A DNA stretch of 64,000 nt from Bradyrhizobium campsiandrae (lineage in GTDB: Bacteria; Pseudomonadota; Alphaproteobacteria; Rhizobiales; Xanthobacteraceae): NCBI RefSeq assembly GCF_014529705.1, contig NZ_JAANIH010000029.1, positions 42,836 to 106,835 of the forward strand, written 5' to 3'. The translations under genes were made by a program, and so were the position numbers. Positions within the stretch are counted from its first letter, which is position 1; every line of letters starts with the position of its first letter. The notes beneath the pieces are model-generated. The model was not told the origin of the DNA and searched no databases. It worked only from the letters and a program-made list of their open reading frames with translations. Below, in pieces: positions 35,453 to 43,929 of this stretch.

Positions 35453-35929
35453 CTAGCCATTGTTGAGAGCAAAGACCGCATCAAAGGTGTACCTTACCGA
35501 AAGAAATGCGAACTGCGGCTTTTCTGTCACAGCGAGCAACCCGTCTCTTCCGCGAGGCTCTACGTTCTACCAAAGCCTCGAATTATTTTACTTTCTTCGG
35601 TCCGACCACACGCATCTTCCAGCACAAACGATCGCAAGTTCCGGTAGAATGTCAGAGGCGCCTTTCCAAGTTGGCGTCACGACCTCGTCGGCGAAGGATC
35701 CATTGCCCCTTCTTTGGCGAGGTCGTCTCCTGCTCTCCTCAAAAGATTTGTCCGCAAGATGCCCCAGAAATCCGCAAAATTTTTTACGCTCCCATTCTCG
35801 GCCGCCGGCTGAAGGCGCGGGCAGGCTTCGAAAAGACAATCAAGTTCTAAAAACGCTGGTAACGTTCGTTCAACCTGAAGATGTTAAGGCCATGGTTGCG
35901 AAAACCAACTCCCGAAGAACGGGGCACCT
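35453..35929. other. Gene-free region
   Basis: About 480 bp. Several overlapping open frames exist on both strands, but none has coding-like composition with a ribosome-binding site. No repeat or structural RNA recognised. Confidence 0.35.
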
Positions 35930-36208
35930 ATGAAATCCGCCGGCGAGGCTCTCCAACTAATCGCCGAAAACGACTTCCGACTTCTGGTGGATGAGAGGAC
36001 ACCGAACGATGTCTGGATCGTCACGGCGGAACGAAAGCACGTGCGGATGTTGGCAGCAAATGGAAGCTATCGCGCCGCGCTACGCATTCCGAAAGCCATG
36101 TTTGCGGCCTTCGCCGAGACATCGCTCATCGAGCAGGGCCCTGATACGCTTTACCGGCTCACAGCTGATGGGATCGCGCGGACGGCAAAGGTCGATGAAA
36201 GTCGCTGA
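35930..36208 (+). CDS. Small hypothetical protein
   Basis: A 92-residue soluble protein: MKSAGEALQLIAENDFRLLV, DVWIVTAERKHVRMLAANGS, then IPKAMFAAFAETSLIEQGPD, TLYRLTADGIARTAK. The end resembles the winged-helix tail YRLTxxG seen in small DNA-binding proteins, so a compact wHTH is possible. ATG 35930 follows GGGG by six bases. No neighbours on the strand; function unknown. Confidence 0.55.
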   Translation: MKSAGEALQLIAENDFRLLVDERTPNDVWIVTAERKHVRMLAANGSYRAALRIPKAMFAAFAETSLIEQGPDTLYRLTADGIARTAKVDESR

Positions 36209-36618
36209 ATGGCCCTGAGCGAAAAAGCGATGCCCCCTTCTGAAGCAAGAGGGCGACAACGCTCGTACCGAAGCAATATTAGCAACCTGCTCGTTCCGAA
36301 TGAGGCAACTACTGATCTCACCGGGCACGGCACGACGGCACACTGGCCCAAATGATTCTCACAGCACCCGGGCCGGCGACATCCAACGACTTTCAGCCCA
36401 GTAGTTTCCCGCCCTTAGCGCAATAACGAGTTGCAAGGCGAGCGAGATGAGCAGACGCTGCCCTCCCCTTTTGTCATCCAAAACTGGGCAAGAGTCATGT
36501 GGCGACTTTCTCAATAGAACAAATTCGCAACCGAGACGTTGCCGTCAACAGCTTCGCCGGACCCTTGCAGGGAAATGACGCTGTGGCGAAATTGCAGATA
36601 GCCGTGATGCGGTGAGAG
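36209..36618. other. Gene-free region
   Basis: About 410 bp with no coding-like frame, repeat or RNA that I can support. It separates a plus-strand from a minus-strand small gene. Confidence 0.35.
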
Positions 36619-36849
36619 TTAGAACTCGTTTTCAGGCAGAGAACCGGGCGGCAGCTTGAGCTCTTGGAGCCCCGCCTCCACAATCGACAATTCCTCCTGC
36701 ACGGCCTGTGCGGCGTTCGCTGGATTGATGCCCGTCACGGCCTGAAGCTCGGCCAGCACCTTCCGGCGGTGGGCAAGAAGATCCGATAGAGCGCGCCGGT
36801 TCTTACCCTTGACATAACCTGCGACGATCAATTCCATAGCTTTTGACAT
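36619..36849 (-). CDS. Small helical hypothetical protein
   Basis: A 76-residue protein, almost entirely helical: MSKAMELIVAGYVKGKNRRA, LSDLLAHRRKVLAELQAVTG, then QAVQEELSIVEAGLQELKLP. The heptad pattern suggests a coiled-coil dimer. It is flanked by gene-poor DNA and has no clear ribosome-binding site. The sequence looks coding but the function is unknown. Confidence 0.5.
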   Translation of the reverse strand: MSKAMELIVAGYVKGKNRRALSDLLAHRRKVLAELQAVTGINPANAAQAVQEELSIVEAGLQELKLPPGSLPENEF

Positions 36850-37750
36850 GGGGCATCTACGCCTTGCGCTACACTCTTGTTATCGTTGCAACTGCAGCTC
36901 GGCAAGGCCGCTCTGCGCTATTCGATACTCGACCCCCGCAATCGCATACGCCGCTCGATCCATCCATTTTGGCCTAGCGTGCGCCGTATGCTTGAATGAT
37001 CTGAGAGTTTTGAGACTGATATCCAGTCGCGGTTTCGCAGCCGGTCAATGAGTTGCCTATGGCGGCCATTAAAGCTCGCTCGGGGCGATGATGGTCTCGG
37101 CGAGACGATACGCCTTGCCTTTCAAGGTCCGACATTTGTGCTTCTTCGCAGTGGCTTGTGCGCCTTGATTTAGAACGCGGCATCCGAGGTTCAAGGTCTT
37201 CGAGCTTGTGGTCACGGATCGAAATTCTTGGTGTGGCACTGGGGTTAGGCTATGAGTTGCAAGGCGTCAAATGCGTCCAGGAAAAGATCGCCTCCCTATG
37301 CGAGGCTGCACAAACGGTATTCCATCGGAAAAGAGCTCATTCGTCGCGCTTCGCAATGAGACCGCCAGACACACTCAAATTTGAGTACTACAATCGACGA
37401 TTCTCGCTGACCTGATGGCCTTCGGTGGAACTTGTCTTGCGGTGGCACGGATCTCTCCATGCGGAGAAAGCTCGTCGTGCAGGTGTCAGCACAGGGTCCA
37501 CCGCTGAAGGATTTGCCCTGGAATTCTCATCCACCGGATTTGACTATTGTGATTGGTCCCCGATCGGCGGCGGGTGATCGGCACGGCCTCTTTGAGGAAC
37601 GGTCGTAAGTGGTGGATCAAGGTAACGCAGGTGGCGCCATAGAGCTGAGCTTTCAAGCATTCAGCGCCAACGCCAAGCCATTGAGATATCTATAACAATC
37701 TGACCGCATTGATTCAATCGCAATTGGTCGAGATATGCATATTGAAGAAG
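36850..37750. other. Gene-poor region upstream of relaxase
   Basis: About 900 bp without a solid gene. Short frames (for example minus strand near 37060-37150 and plus strand 37158-37415) are not convincing. As the DNA just upstream of a MobF relaxase, it is the likeliest place for the origin of transfer, and a short symmetric ATTGATTCAAT lies at about 37704-37714, but I cannot identify oriT with confidence. Confidence 0.35.
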
Positions 37751-37772
37751 GCCTCCATTGGGGGCTTTCTTC
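37751..37772 (+). terminator. Terminator-like hairpin at relaxase start
   Basis: GCCTCC-ATT-GGGGGC followed by TTTCTTC has the form of an intrinsic terminator on the plus strand. It ends exactly where the relaxase coding region begins (GTG 37773). GGGGG within the stem is also the only ribosome-binding site in reach. Confidence 0.45.
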
Positions 37773-40418
37773 GTGGTTGCGACCTGGAATCCGGCAGCGG
37801 CGAGCACGTACTACACGCGTCAGCGCGAGACGGAGTATTACGCCGGCAGCAGCGAACCGGCTGGCATCTGGTACGCGCCTGCAGGAGAGTTTGCCATCGT
37901 CGACGGCTCACCCGTCGACCGCGCCACCTTCGATCGCCTGTATCACGCGCGCGATGAAGATGGTGCCCCACTGCTCGAACAGATTCGTCGGCACAAGGAG
38001 CGCACGCCCGCCTTCGACATCACCCTGAGTGCCCCGCGTTCAGTCGGGGTGGTCTGGGGTCTTGCACCGTACGATACAAAACGTCTGATCGAAGCGGCTC
38101 AGCAGAAGGCCGTTCGCGCCACACTGTCGATGTTGGAGCGCGAGGCGACGTGGGCGCGTCGCGGCCGCAACGGTGCCTTTCTCGAAAAGGTGGCCCTGAC
38201 TTCTGCGACGTTTCGGCATGGCGAAAGCCGGCCGGCTCAGCATAGCGATGGGAAGGTATTCGCCGACCCAAATCTGCATACGCATTGCGTCTGTTTGAAC
38301 ATTGCTACACGTCAAAGCGATCACACGATCGGTGGGCTGCATTCAAAAATCATCCGCGATTTCAAGATGGCCGCGGGTGCGACGTATCACGCCGCTCTCG
38401 CGCATGAGCTCGAGAAGATCGGTTTTGCGATCGACCGCGTCGGCAAGAATGGCGTGTTCGAGATTGCAGGCGTCGACGATGCGACCATCAGATATTTCAG
38501 CGCGCGACGACAGGAGATCGAGGACGAACTTGCGGAGCACGGTGTCATCAGCGGCGAGGCAGCCGCACTCGCCGGCGCAATCGCCAAGGCGACGCGAAGC
38601 AGCAAGCTTGAGGGCGAAAGCCTCCGGCGGGAAGACGTCTGGCGCGATGCGGCGCAGTCGCTCGGCTTGGACACGGAATCATTCGCCGACAGCTTGCGGG
38701 ATCACTCCACGGTGCTTGATCAGCAGGCGGCCGAACGGCTGCTTTCGGAGAGGATGGCAGCCCTGCCGGCCAATCTCACCGAGCATGAGAGCGTTATCGA
38801 GCGGCGCGAGCTCTTGCGCGCGGTGGCCGCCGCCCTCGTCGGCACCAGCTTGCCAGCGGAGCGTGCGAATGTCGAGCTCAATTGCCTGCTGAGCCAGGGG
38901 GCCGTTGTCGAGATCGGCCGCGATCCCCTCGGGCTGCCCTGTTACTCCACCCCCGAAATGCTCGCGATCGAGCGGAATGTCGTCGAGCAGGCGCGACGTC
39001 TCGCGAACCAGTCCTGGCTTGCCGTCGATCCGGGGGCGCTGCGGGATCGTTGCAACGCCTCCGGCCTCACGGCAGAACAGACCGACGCGGCGCTGGCGGC
39101 GACCACTAGCTCCGCGGTCGCGATCGTCGAGGGGGCCCCCGGGGTCGGCAAGTCCACGCTCTTGGCGCCGGTCGTGGGTGGATACGCTGCAGCCGGGTGC
39201 CGGGTGATCGCCACCGCATCCGCCTGGCGGATCGCAAACATGCTCCGGGACGATCTTGGAATCGAGGCGCGGGCGACGGCCTCCTGGATCGCGCGACTGA
39301 GAGCCGGCGAAAAGATTCTCGACAGCCGGACCGTTCTGATCGTCGACGAGGCGGGCCTATTGTCCTCGCGGGACATGGGCGCGCTGCTCGACGCCGTAAC
39401 CAATGCCGGCGCCAAGATCATACTGGTGGGGGATCGCCGGCAGCTCCAGGCGATTGGCGCCGGCCCTGGTCTCGACCTCGTGGCGCGGGCCGTTGAAGCA
39501 GCGCGAGTGAGCAACATTGTCCGCCAGCGGGAGCCCTGGGCCCGAGAGGCCATCACTTCCTTCGGCGGCGGGCGGGCAGCCCCCGCGCTCGAGGCCTTCG
39601 CAGACCGAGGTTTGTTGATCGAGGCGGACGGAGCCAAAGCGGCCGTTACGGCGGCGCTTGATGCCGCCGAGCAGATCCATGCGCACGATCGAGGCGCCTC
39701 AGTCCTGATCCTCGCCAAGTCCAACGCGACAGTTGCCGCTATCTCGCGAGCGGCACGCGAGCGCCTCAAGGAGGCCGGGATTATCAGGGGGACCGAGGTT
39801 AGCTTCACCGCGGCCACGCCCTCCGGCCACACCGCCCAGATCTCACTGGCCGCGGGGGACAGGATCAGATTCCTCGGCCGTGATGACGAACTGGGCGTGG
39901 TCAACGGCTCTGCAGCCACCATTGTCAACGTCAGCGAAACCGCTCAGTCCTCGAGCGATGCGAGCCGCATCCTCATCGAAGCCGATATCAACGGGCGACA
40001 GACCACTTTCGATCCCATGCGGCTTGCTGACGCGCAGGGGCGGCCGCGTCTTGGCTGGGCCTACGCCTCGACGGTCTACGGAAGCCAGGGCCTAACGGTC
40101 GACCACGCCATCGCCTATCTGGACCACAGCTACAATCGTCATGACATTTACGTGGCGGCGAGCCGAGCACGCGAGCGGACGACGCTCGTCCTTGACGCCA
40201 AGAGCATTGATCGGCGGCTCGCCTCCGAACTGCCGTTCGATCAGCAGCGTGACGGCCTGGTCTTCGCGGAAGCACAGCGCCGGGGCTGGCTGGCCGAGCG
40301 GCTTTCCCGCGCAGCACCCAAGATCTCCACGCTCGATGTGATCGAGGGGATAAGGCCCCTCGGTCGGACGGCCGAACGTTCACGCGAACGGCGACGGGAG
40401 CTCAGCCATGAGCTCTAG
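37773..40418 (+). CDS. MobF-family relaxase-helicase (TrwC/TraI type)
   Basis: An 881-residue conjugative relaxase that would nick at oriT, become covalently linked to the DNA through tyrosine, and unwind it. The N-terminal relaxase domain has two tyrosine pairs (STYYTRQ and TEYYAG, residues 13-14 and 22-23) and the metal-binding histidines FRHGESRP and DPNLHTH (His169, His171). The second half is an SF1 helicase with Walker A GAPGVGKST near 454-462, VDEAGLLSS, and GDRRQLQAI. The end (YASTVYGSQGLTVDHAIAYL) is helicase motif V. GTG 37773 begins a MobF-like N-terminus; TTG 37758 would add five residues. The stop overlaps the next small gene. Confidence 0.92.
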   Translation: MVATWNPAAASTYYTRQRETEYYAGSSEPAGIWYAPAGEFAIVDGSPVDRATFDRLYHARDEDGAPLLEQIRRHKERTPAFDITLSAPRSVGVVWGLAPYDTKRLIEAAQQKAVRATLSMLEREATWARRGRNGAFLEKVALTSATFRHGESRPAQHSDGKVFADPNLHTHCVCLNIATRQSDHTIGGLHSKIIRDFKMAAGATYHAALAHELEKIGFAIDRVGKNGVFEIAGVDDATIRYFSARRQEIEDELAEHGVISGEAAALAGAIAKATRSSKLEGESLRREDVWRDAAQSLGLDTESFADSLRDHSTVLDQQAAERLLSERMAALPANLTEHESVIERRELLRAVAAALVGTSLPAERANVELNCLLSQGAVVEIGRDPLGLPCYSTPEMLAIERNVVEQARRLANQSWLAVDPGALRDRCNASGLTAEQTDAALAATTSSAVAIVEGAPGVGKSTLLAPVVGGYAAAGCRVIATASAWRIANMLRDDLGIEARATASWIARLRAGEKILDSRTVLIVDEAGLLSSRDMGALLDAVTNAGAKIILVGDRRQLQAIGAGPGLDLVARAVEAARVSNIVRQREPWAREAITSFGGGRAAPALEAFADRGLLIEADGAKAAVTAALDAAEQIHAHDRGASVLILAKSNATVAAISRAARERLKEAGIIRGTEVSFTAATPSGHTAQISLAAGDRIRFLGRDDELGVVNGSAATIVNVSETAQSSSDASRILIEADINGRQTTFDPMRLADAQGRPRLGWAYASTVYGSQGLTVDHAIAYLDHSYNRHDIYVAASRARERTTLVLDAKSIDRRLASELPFDQQRDGLVFAEAQRRGWLAERLSRAAPKISTLDVIEGIRPLGRTAERSRERRRELSHEL

Positions 40419-40647
40419 GCGCGCAAGCCTTCGCAAACGAGCTATCTTGGTGTTCGGCAATGTCGCGCCTGGTAAGTCCAGTGCGCCGCGGAAGCGTGGC
40501 CCGCGCCAGCCACAACCGGCCGATTTCCAGGTGACGATTGAGATACCGCAGTCCGTGCCGATCCTTGAGAGAGAACTGCGCGCAATTGAAATTTTACTGG
40601 GTGCAGAACTCCAGGACTTGCTCGGCAACACCCCGAAGGAACGCTGA
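40408..40647 (+). CDS. Small basic protein after relaxase
   Basis: A 79-residue protein overlapping the relaxase end by 11 bases (ATG 40408). The first 35 residues are strongly basic (SSRRASLRKRAILVF, then APRKRGPRQPQP); the second half is a short strand-helix unit, QVTIEIPQSVPILERELRAI. Likely translationally coupled. The basic head suggests DNA or relaxase binding. No family recognised. Confidence 0.5.
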   Translation: MSSRRASLRKRAILVFGNVAPGKSSAPRKRGPRQPQPADFQVTIEIPQSVPILERELRAIEILLGAELQDLLGNTPKER

Positions 40648-40745
40648 TCTTGTGCGCAGATTTTGATTGACAGGGTACCTTATCTGCTGCGCAGATTCGA
40701 TCCGAGACAGCCAAGACTTAGCACTGTGCAATCGCAGGTCTGACC

Positions 40746-42446
40746 ATGAACAAGCACGTATTTCGCAACTCGGTTCAGAAGCAAGACGATGCGCCAAGGC
40801 GCGTTGCGACCTATTACAGGGTCAGCACCGGGCGACAATTTTCCAACGAAGCTTCGATCCCGAGCCAGCGCAAGATCACGGCGGGCTTCTGCGATCAGAA
40901 TGGTTGCGCGATCGTCGAGGAATTCGTCGAGGCGAAGACAGCGACGGACGACCGCAGGCCCGTGCTGCAGGCGATGATTGACAGGGCCTGCGCGCCGGAC
41001 CATCCCTACGATGCGATCGTGTTCTACGCATTCAATCGCTTCTTTCGCAACGTCGCCGAGATGGAGCTGACCATCCGCAAGTTGCGCAAGCATGGCGTCG
41101 AGGTCATCTCGGTGACCCAACCGACTGGCGATGATCCCAGCCAAATCCTTGTAAGACAAATCATCGGAGCCTTTGACGAGCACACCTCCCGTGAAATCTC
41201 CAAAAACACGACGCGGGCGATGCGCGAGTCGGCGCGGCAGGGCTTTTGGAATGGTGCCACGCCGCCACTCGGCTACAAGATCGTTGAAGCGGAGCGACGC
41301 GGACAGAAGGTCAAGAAGAAGCTCGATATCGATCCCGTCGAAGCCGAGACTGTCCGGTTGCTCTACAAGCTCTATCTGGACGGGGACGGCACAACCGGCC
41401 CGCTCGGCGTGAAGGAGGCGACGAAGTGGCTCAACAGCCACGGCTACCGCACGCGACGGGGCGCCACTTTCGGCGTCGGGCCGGTGCACAAGATCCTGAC
41501 CAACGCTTGCTATGCCACTGGCCAGTGGCCCTACGGCGTGCGCAGCTCGCGTGATGGGCGCCACCATGATCCGTCCAGCGTCGTCCACATCACTATCCCG
41601 GTTCTGATCGAGAAGAACGACTTCGAGCGCGTGCAAGCAAAACTGGCGCGTAACAATCCTAAGACCACGCCGCCCCGTGTAGTCAACGGCCCTTCGCTGC
41701 TCACGGGCATCGCGGTCTGCGCGTCCTGCGGAGCGGGAATGACCCGTACGGGAACGACTAACCGGCAGGGCCGGTCGTATTCGTATTATTCCTGTGCGGG
41801 TTGCCAGCAGAAGGGCAAAACTGTCTGCAAGGGTCGTCATATCCCGGCCGCGACCTTGGATGACATCGTTTTGACCAACCTAAAGGCGTGCGTGCTGGCT
41901 CCTGACCGGCTCGCCGACCTCCTAAAGTCGCTGATCGAACGCCAGGCCGCGAAGACTGAATCCGCGAGCCAGCGGCTGGTTGCCTTGCAAAAAGAACTGA
42001 GCGACTCGGAAGATCGCCTGAAGCGCCTTTATCGGTCTATTGAGGATGGCATCGTTGAGTTGGATGATATCCTGAGGGAGCGTACCGCCGCCCTGAAAGG
42101 CCAACGCGAGCGCGCGAAGGCAGCCCTCGACCAGGCCCGGGCCCTTTGCGGCACGGCCGCAGCTGTCGACGCCCAGAAGATCGATGCATTTGCGCGACTG
42201 ATGTCCGACAAGTTGGACGCCGGCGATACCAATACGCGCAAGGCTTACATCCGTTCGATCCTCGATGCGGTCGAGGTTGACGACCGTGCCATCCGGATCA
42301 TCGGCAGCAAGGACGTCCTGCAAGCCGCCATCGCCGGCAAACAGACCGAGAACGGAAATGTTCGTGGTTTTGTACGCAAATGGCGCGCCCGACACGATTC
42401 GAACGTGTGGCCTCCACCTTCGGAGGGTGGCGCTCTATCCAGCTGA
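40746..42446 (+). CDS. Large serine recombinase (element integrase)
   Basis: A 566-residue serine recombinase. The resolvase domain (about 18-165) starts VATYYRVSTGRQ with catalytic Ser27, then YAFNRFFRN in place of the RLxR block. A recombinase domain (about 185-300, ARQGFWNGATPPLGYKIVEA) and a zinc ribbon (CASCGAGM...YYSCAGC, about 323-360) follow, with a coiled coil from about 385 to 450. This is the expected enzyme for integrating and excising the island. Its last 22 or so codons (WRARHDSNVWPPP...) are the antisense of the tRNA-Arg gene, so the present C-terminus was created by the insertion junction. No similar enzyme is elsewhere in the window. Confidence 0.93.
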   Translation: MNKHVFRNSVQKQDDAPRRVATYYRVSTGRQFSNEASIPSQRKITAGFCDQNGCAIVEEFVEAKTATDDRRPVLQAMIDRACAPDHPYDAIVFYAFNRFFRNVAEMELTIRKLRKHGVEVISVTQPTGDDPSQILVRQIIGAFDEHTSREISKNTTRAMRESARQGFWNGATPPLGYKIVEAERRGQKVKKKLDIDPVEAETVRLLYKLYLDGDGTTGPLGVKEATKWLNSHGYRTRRGATFGVGPVHKILTNACYATGQWPYGVRSSRDGRHHDPSSVVHITIPVLIEKNDFERVQAKLARNNPKTTPPRVVNGPSLLTGIAVCASCGAGMTRTGTTNRQGRSYSYYSCAGCQQKGKTVCKGRHIPAATLDDIVLTNLKACVLAPDRLADLLKSLIERQAAKTESASQRLVALQKELSDSEDRLKRLYRSIEDGIVELDDILRERTAALKGQRERAKAALDQARALCGTAAAVDAQKIDAFARLMSDKLDAGDTNTRKAYIRSILDAVEVDDRAIRIIGSKDVLQAAIAGKQTENGNVRGFVRKWRARHDSNVWPPPSEGGALSS

Positions 42447-42457
42447 GCTACGGGCGC
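42381..42457 (-). tRNA. tRNA-Arg (anticodon CCG)
   Basis: A complete 77-nt tRNA with encoded CCA. Acceptor arms GCGCCCG and CGGGCGC pair fully; D arm GCTCAGCTGGATAGAGC; anticodon stem CCACC/GGTGG with loop CTCCGAA (anticodon CCG, reading CGG); T arm ACACG-TTCGAAT-CGTGT. The 3' end lies inside the recombinase frame. It differs from the neighbouring partial tRNA in acceptor and anticodon-stem pairs, so it is not a simple duplicate of it. Confidence 0.95.
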
Positions 42458-42703
42458 ATCGATATTCAGATAGTGTCCGAGATCGACCACGGTCAATCGC
42501 GAATTCTAGAATCGACATGGCTCAAACGACGCGGGCTAAAGCCTCGCCGATCATCGCCATTCGTACTCCACAACCTCCTTTCGGTTTGCTTCCGTGGTGC
42601 TTCCGCGACCTCGAATGCGATTTTCGTGCTTCCTTCGAGTTTCGCCAATCGCTTGGTTTCACTCGTTTTTTACGACACCCTCGACCATCAGAAAGAGCTT
42701 GCA

Positions 42704-42748
42704 TTTGCCTTCGGAGGGCAACGCTCTATCCAGCTGAGCTACGGGTGC
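42704..42748 (-). pseudogene. 5' half of a second tRNA-Arg (CCG)
   Basis: GCACCCG, the D arm and the anticodon arm TTGCC-CTCCGAA-GGCAA are intact to 42704, then the sequence leaves the tRNA (no T arm, no 3' acceptor). It is a gene cut after the anticodon arm. This marks the island-chromosome junction; the 246 bp between it and the complete tRNA hold no gene. Confidence 0.85.
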
Positions 42749-42815
42749 AGTGAGGCCTCATTTAGCCTAATGGCGAGGGGCGGGCAACCGGTCTTGCCGC
42801 GACAATATCGGCGCT

Positions 42816-43928
42816 TCAGGCCGATTTGCGCGGGGCGAGGCCAGGAACCAGCCCATGAGCCGGTGCGCGATCCCAACCGAGGCCGGCGAATTCGGCCAGC
42901 ACCCGTTCGGAGCAGACGACACGGTTGCGGCCGAGCCGCTTGGCGGCATAGAGCGCCTGGTCCGCCGCGCCCAACAGCCGGTCGGGGGCGCCGTCGGCCT
43001 CGCCGGGGACGTGGCTGGCGACGCCGACGCTGAGGGTGACATGGCTGCCGGCGCCATCGGCGCCGTGGGCGATCGCCAAGGCCATGACGGCACGGCGGAT
43101 CGCCTCGGCAATGGCGCAGGCATCGTCGCAGCCCATCTCGGGCAGGATCAGCGCGAACTCCTCGCCGCCATAGCGGCTGGCAAGGTCGAGCGGGCGTACC
43201 GCATGGCGGCTGACCACACCGGCGACCGCGCGCAGGCACTCGTCGCCGGTCTGGTGCCCGTGCTGGTCGTTGAATAGCTTGAAATGATCGACGTCGACGA
43301 ACAGCAACGCCAGCGGCTTTCGCGTCCGCTGGGCGCGCGACCATTCGCTCATCAGCATCTGGTCGAACGAGCGGCGGTTCGACAGGCCGGTCAGCCCGTC
43401 CTTGGTGGCGAGCTCCTTCAGCGCCATCTCGGCGCGCTTCTGGTCGGTGAGGTCGCGCAGCGTCTCGACGACCGCGATCAGATTGCCGGCCTCGTCATGG
43501 ATCGGACCGGCGTCGATCGCGAGATAGAGCTGGCTGCCAAGCTTCGGCATCACGCACCAATTCTCGGCGCTGAACCCGAGCCCGTTATGGCCGCGCGCGG
43601 CATATTCCGAATAGAACTCCGGCAGCCGCTCGGGCCGGTCGAGCGCGACCAGATCGGCGAGGCAAGGCCGCTTGGTCTGGTAGAAGGCCTGCCAGTGCCT
43701 GTTGGTGCCGATCACCTCGGTGGCGGCAACGCCGGTCAGCCGCTCGCAGGCCCTGTTCCAGATCACGACGCGCCGCTTCGGATCGATGACGAAGGTCGGC
43801 ACCACCAGATGCTGCATCAGCCGCACCGCGTAGGAATCGGCGACGTCGACGGTCTTGGCAGGCGTCTTCCCGGCAGCCGTCTTCGCGGCAGCCATCTTCC
43901 CGGAAGGAGTCTTGACGGGCTTTGCCAT
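42816..43928 (-). CDS. PAS-diguanylate cyclase
   Basis: A 370-residue c-di-GMP synthase. A low-complexity Lys/Ala N-terminus (AKPVKTPSGKMAAAKTAAGK) is followed by a PAS domain at about 35-165 (VPTFVIDPKRRVVIWNRACE) and a GGDEF domain at about 185-345. The active site is GGEEF in SRYGGEEFALIL, and RPLD just before it is the product-inhibition (I) site, so the enzyme should be active and feedback-controlled. No membrane segment. ATG 43928 is one base after the upstream gene's stop, so the two are translated together. First intact chromosomal gene beyond the island. Confidence 0.93.
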   Translation of the reverse strand: MAKPVKTPSGKMAAAKTAAGKTPAKTVDVADSYAVRLMQHLVVPTFVIDPKRRVVIWNRACERLTGVAATEVIGTNRHWQAFYQTKRPCLADLVALDRPERLPEFYSEYAARGHNGLGFSAENWCVMPKLGSQLYLAIDAGPIHDEAGNLIAVVETLRDLTDQKRAEMALKELATKDGLTGLSNRRSFDQMLMSEWSRAQRTRKPLALLFVDVDHFKLFNDQHGHQTGDECLRAVAGVVSRHAVRPLDLASRYGGEEFALILPEMGCDDACAIAEAIRRAVMALAIAHGADGAGSHVTLSVGVASHVPGEADGAPDRLLGAADQALYAAKRLGRNRVVCSERVLAEFAGLGWDRAPAHGLVPGLAPRKSA

Positions 43929-43929
43929 C

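Noticed and set aside
42458..42703. Possible small gene or element between the two tRNA-Arg copies
   Set aside because: No coding-like frame; best seen as junction DNA.
42380..43033. Plus-strand open frame over the tRNA (RPTRFERVASTFGGW...)
   Set aside because: This peptide is the antisense translation of the tRNA-Arg gene and a well-known false gene call.
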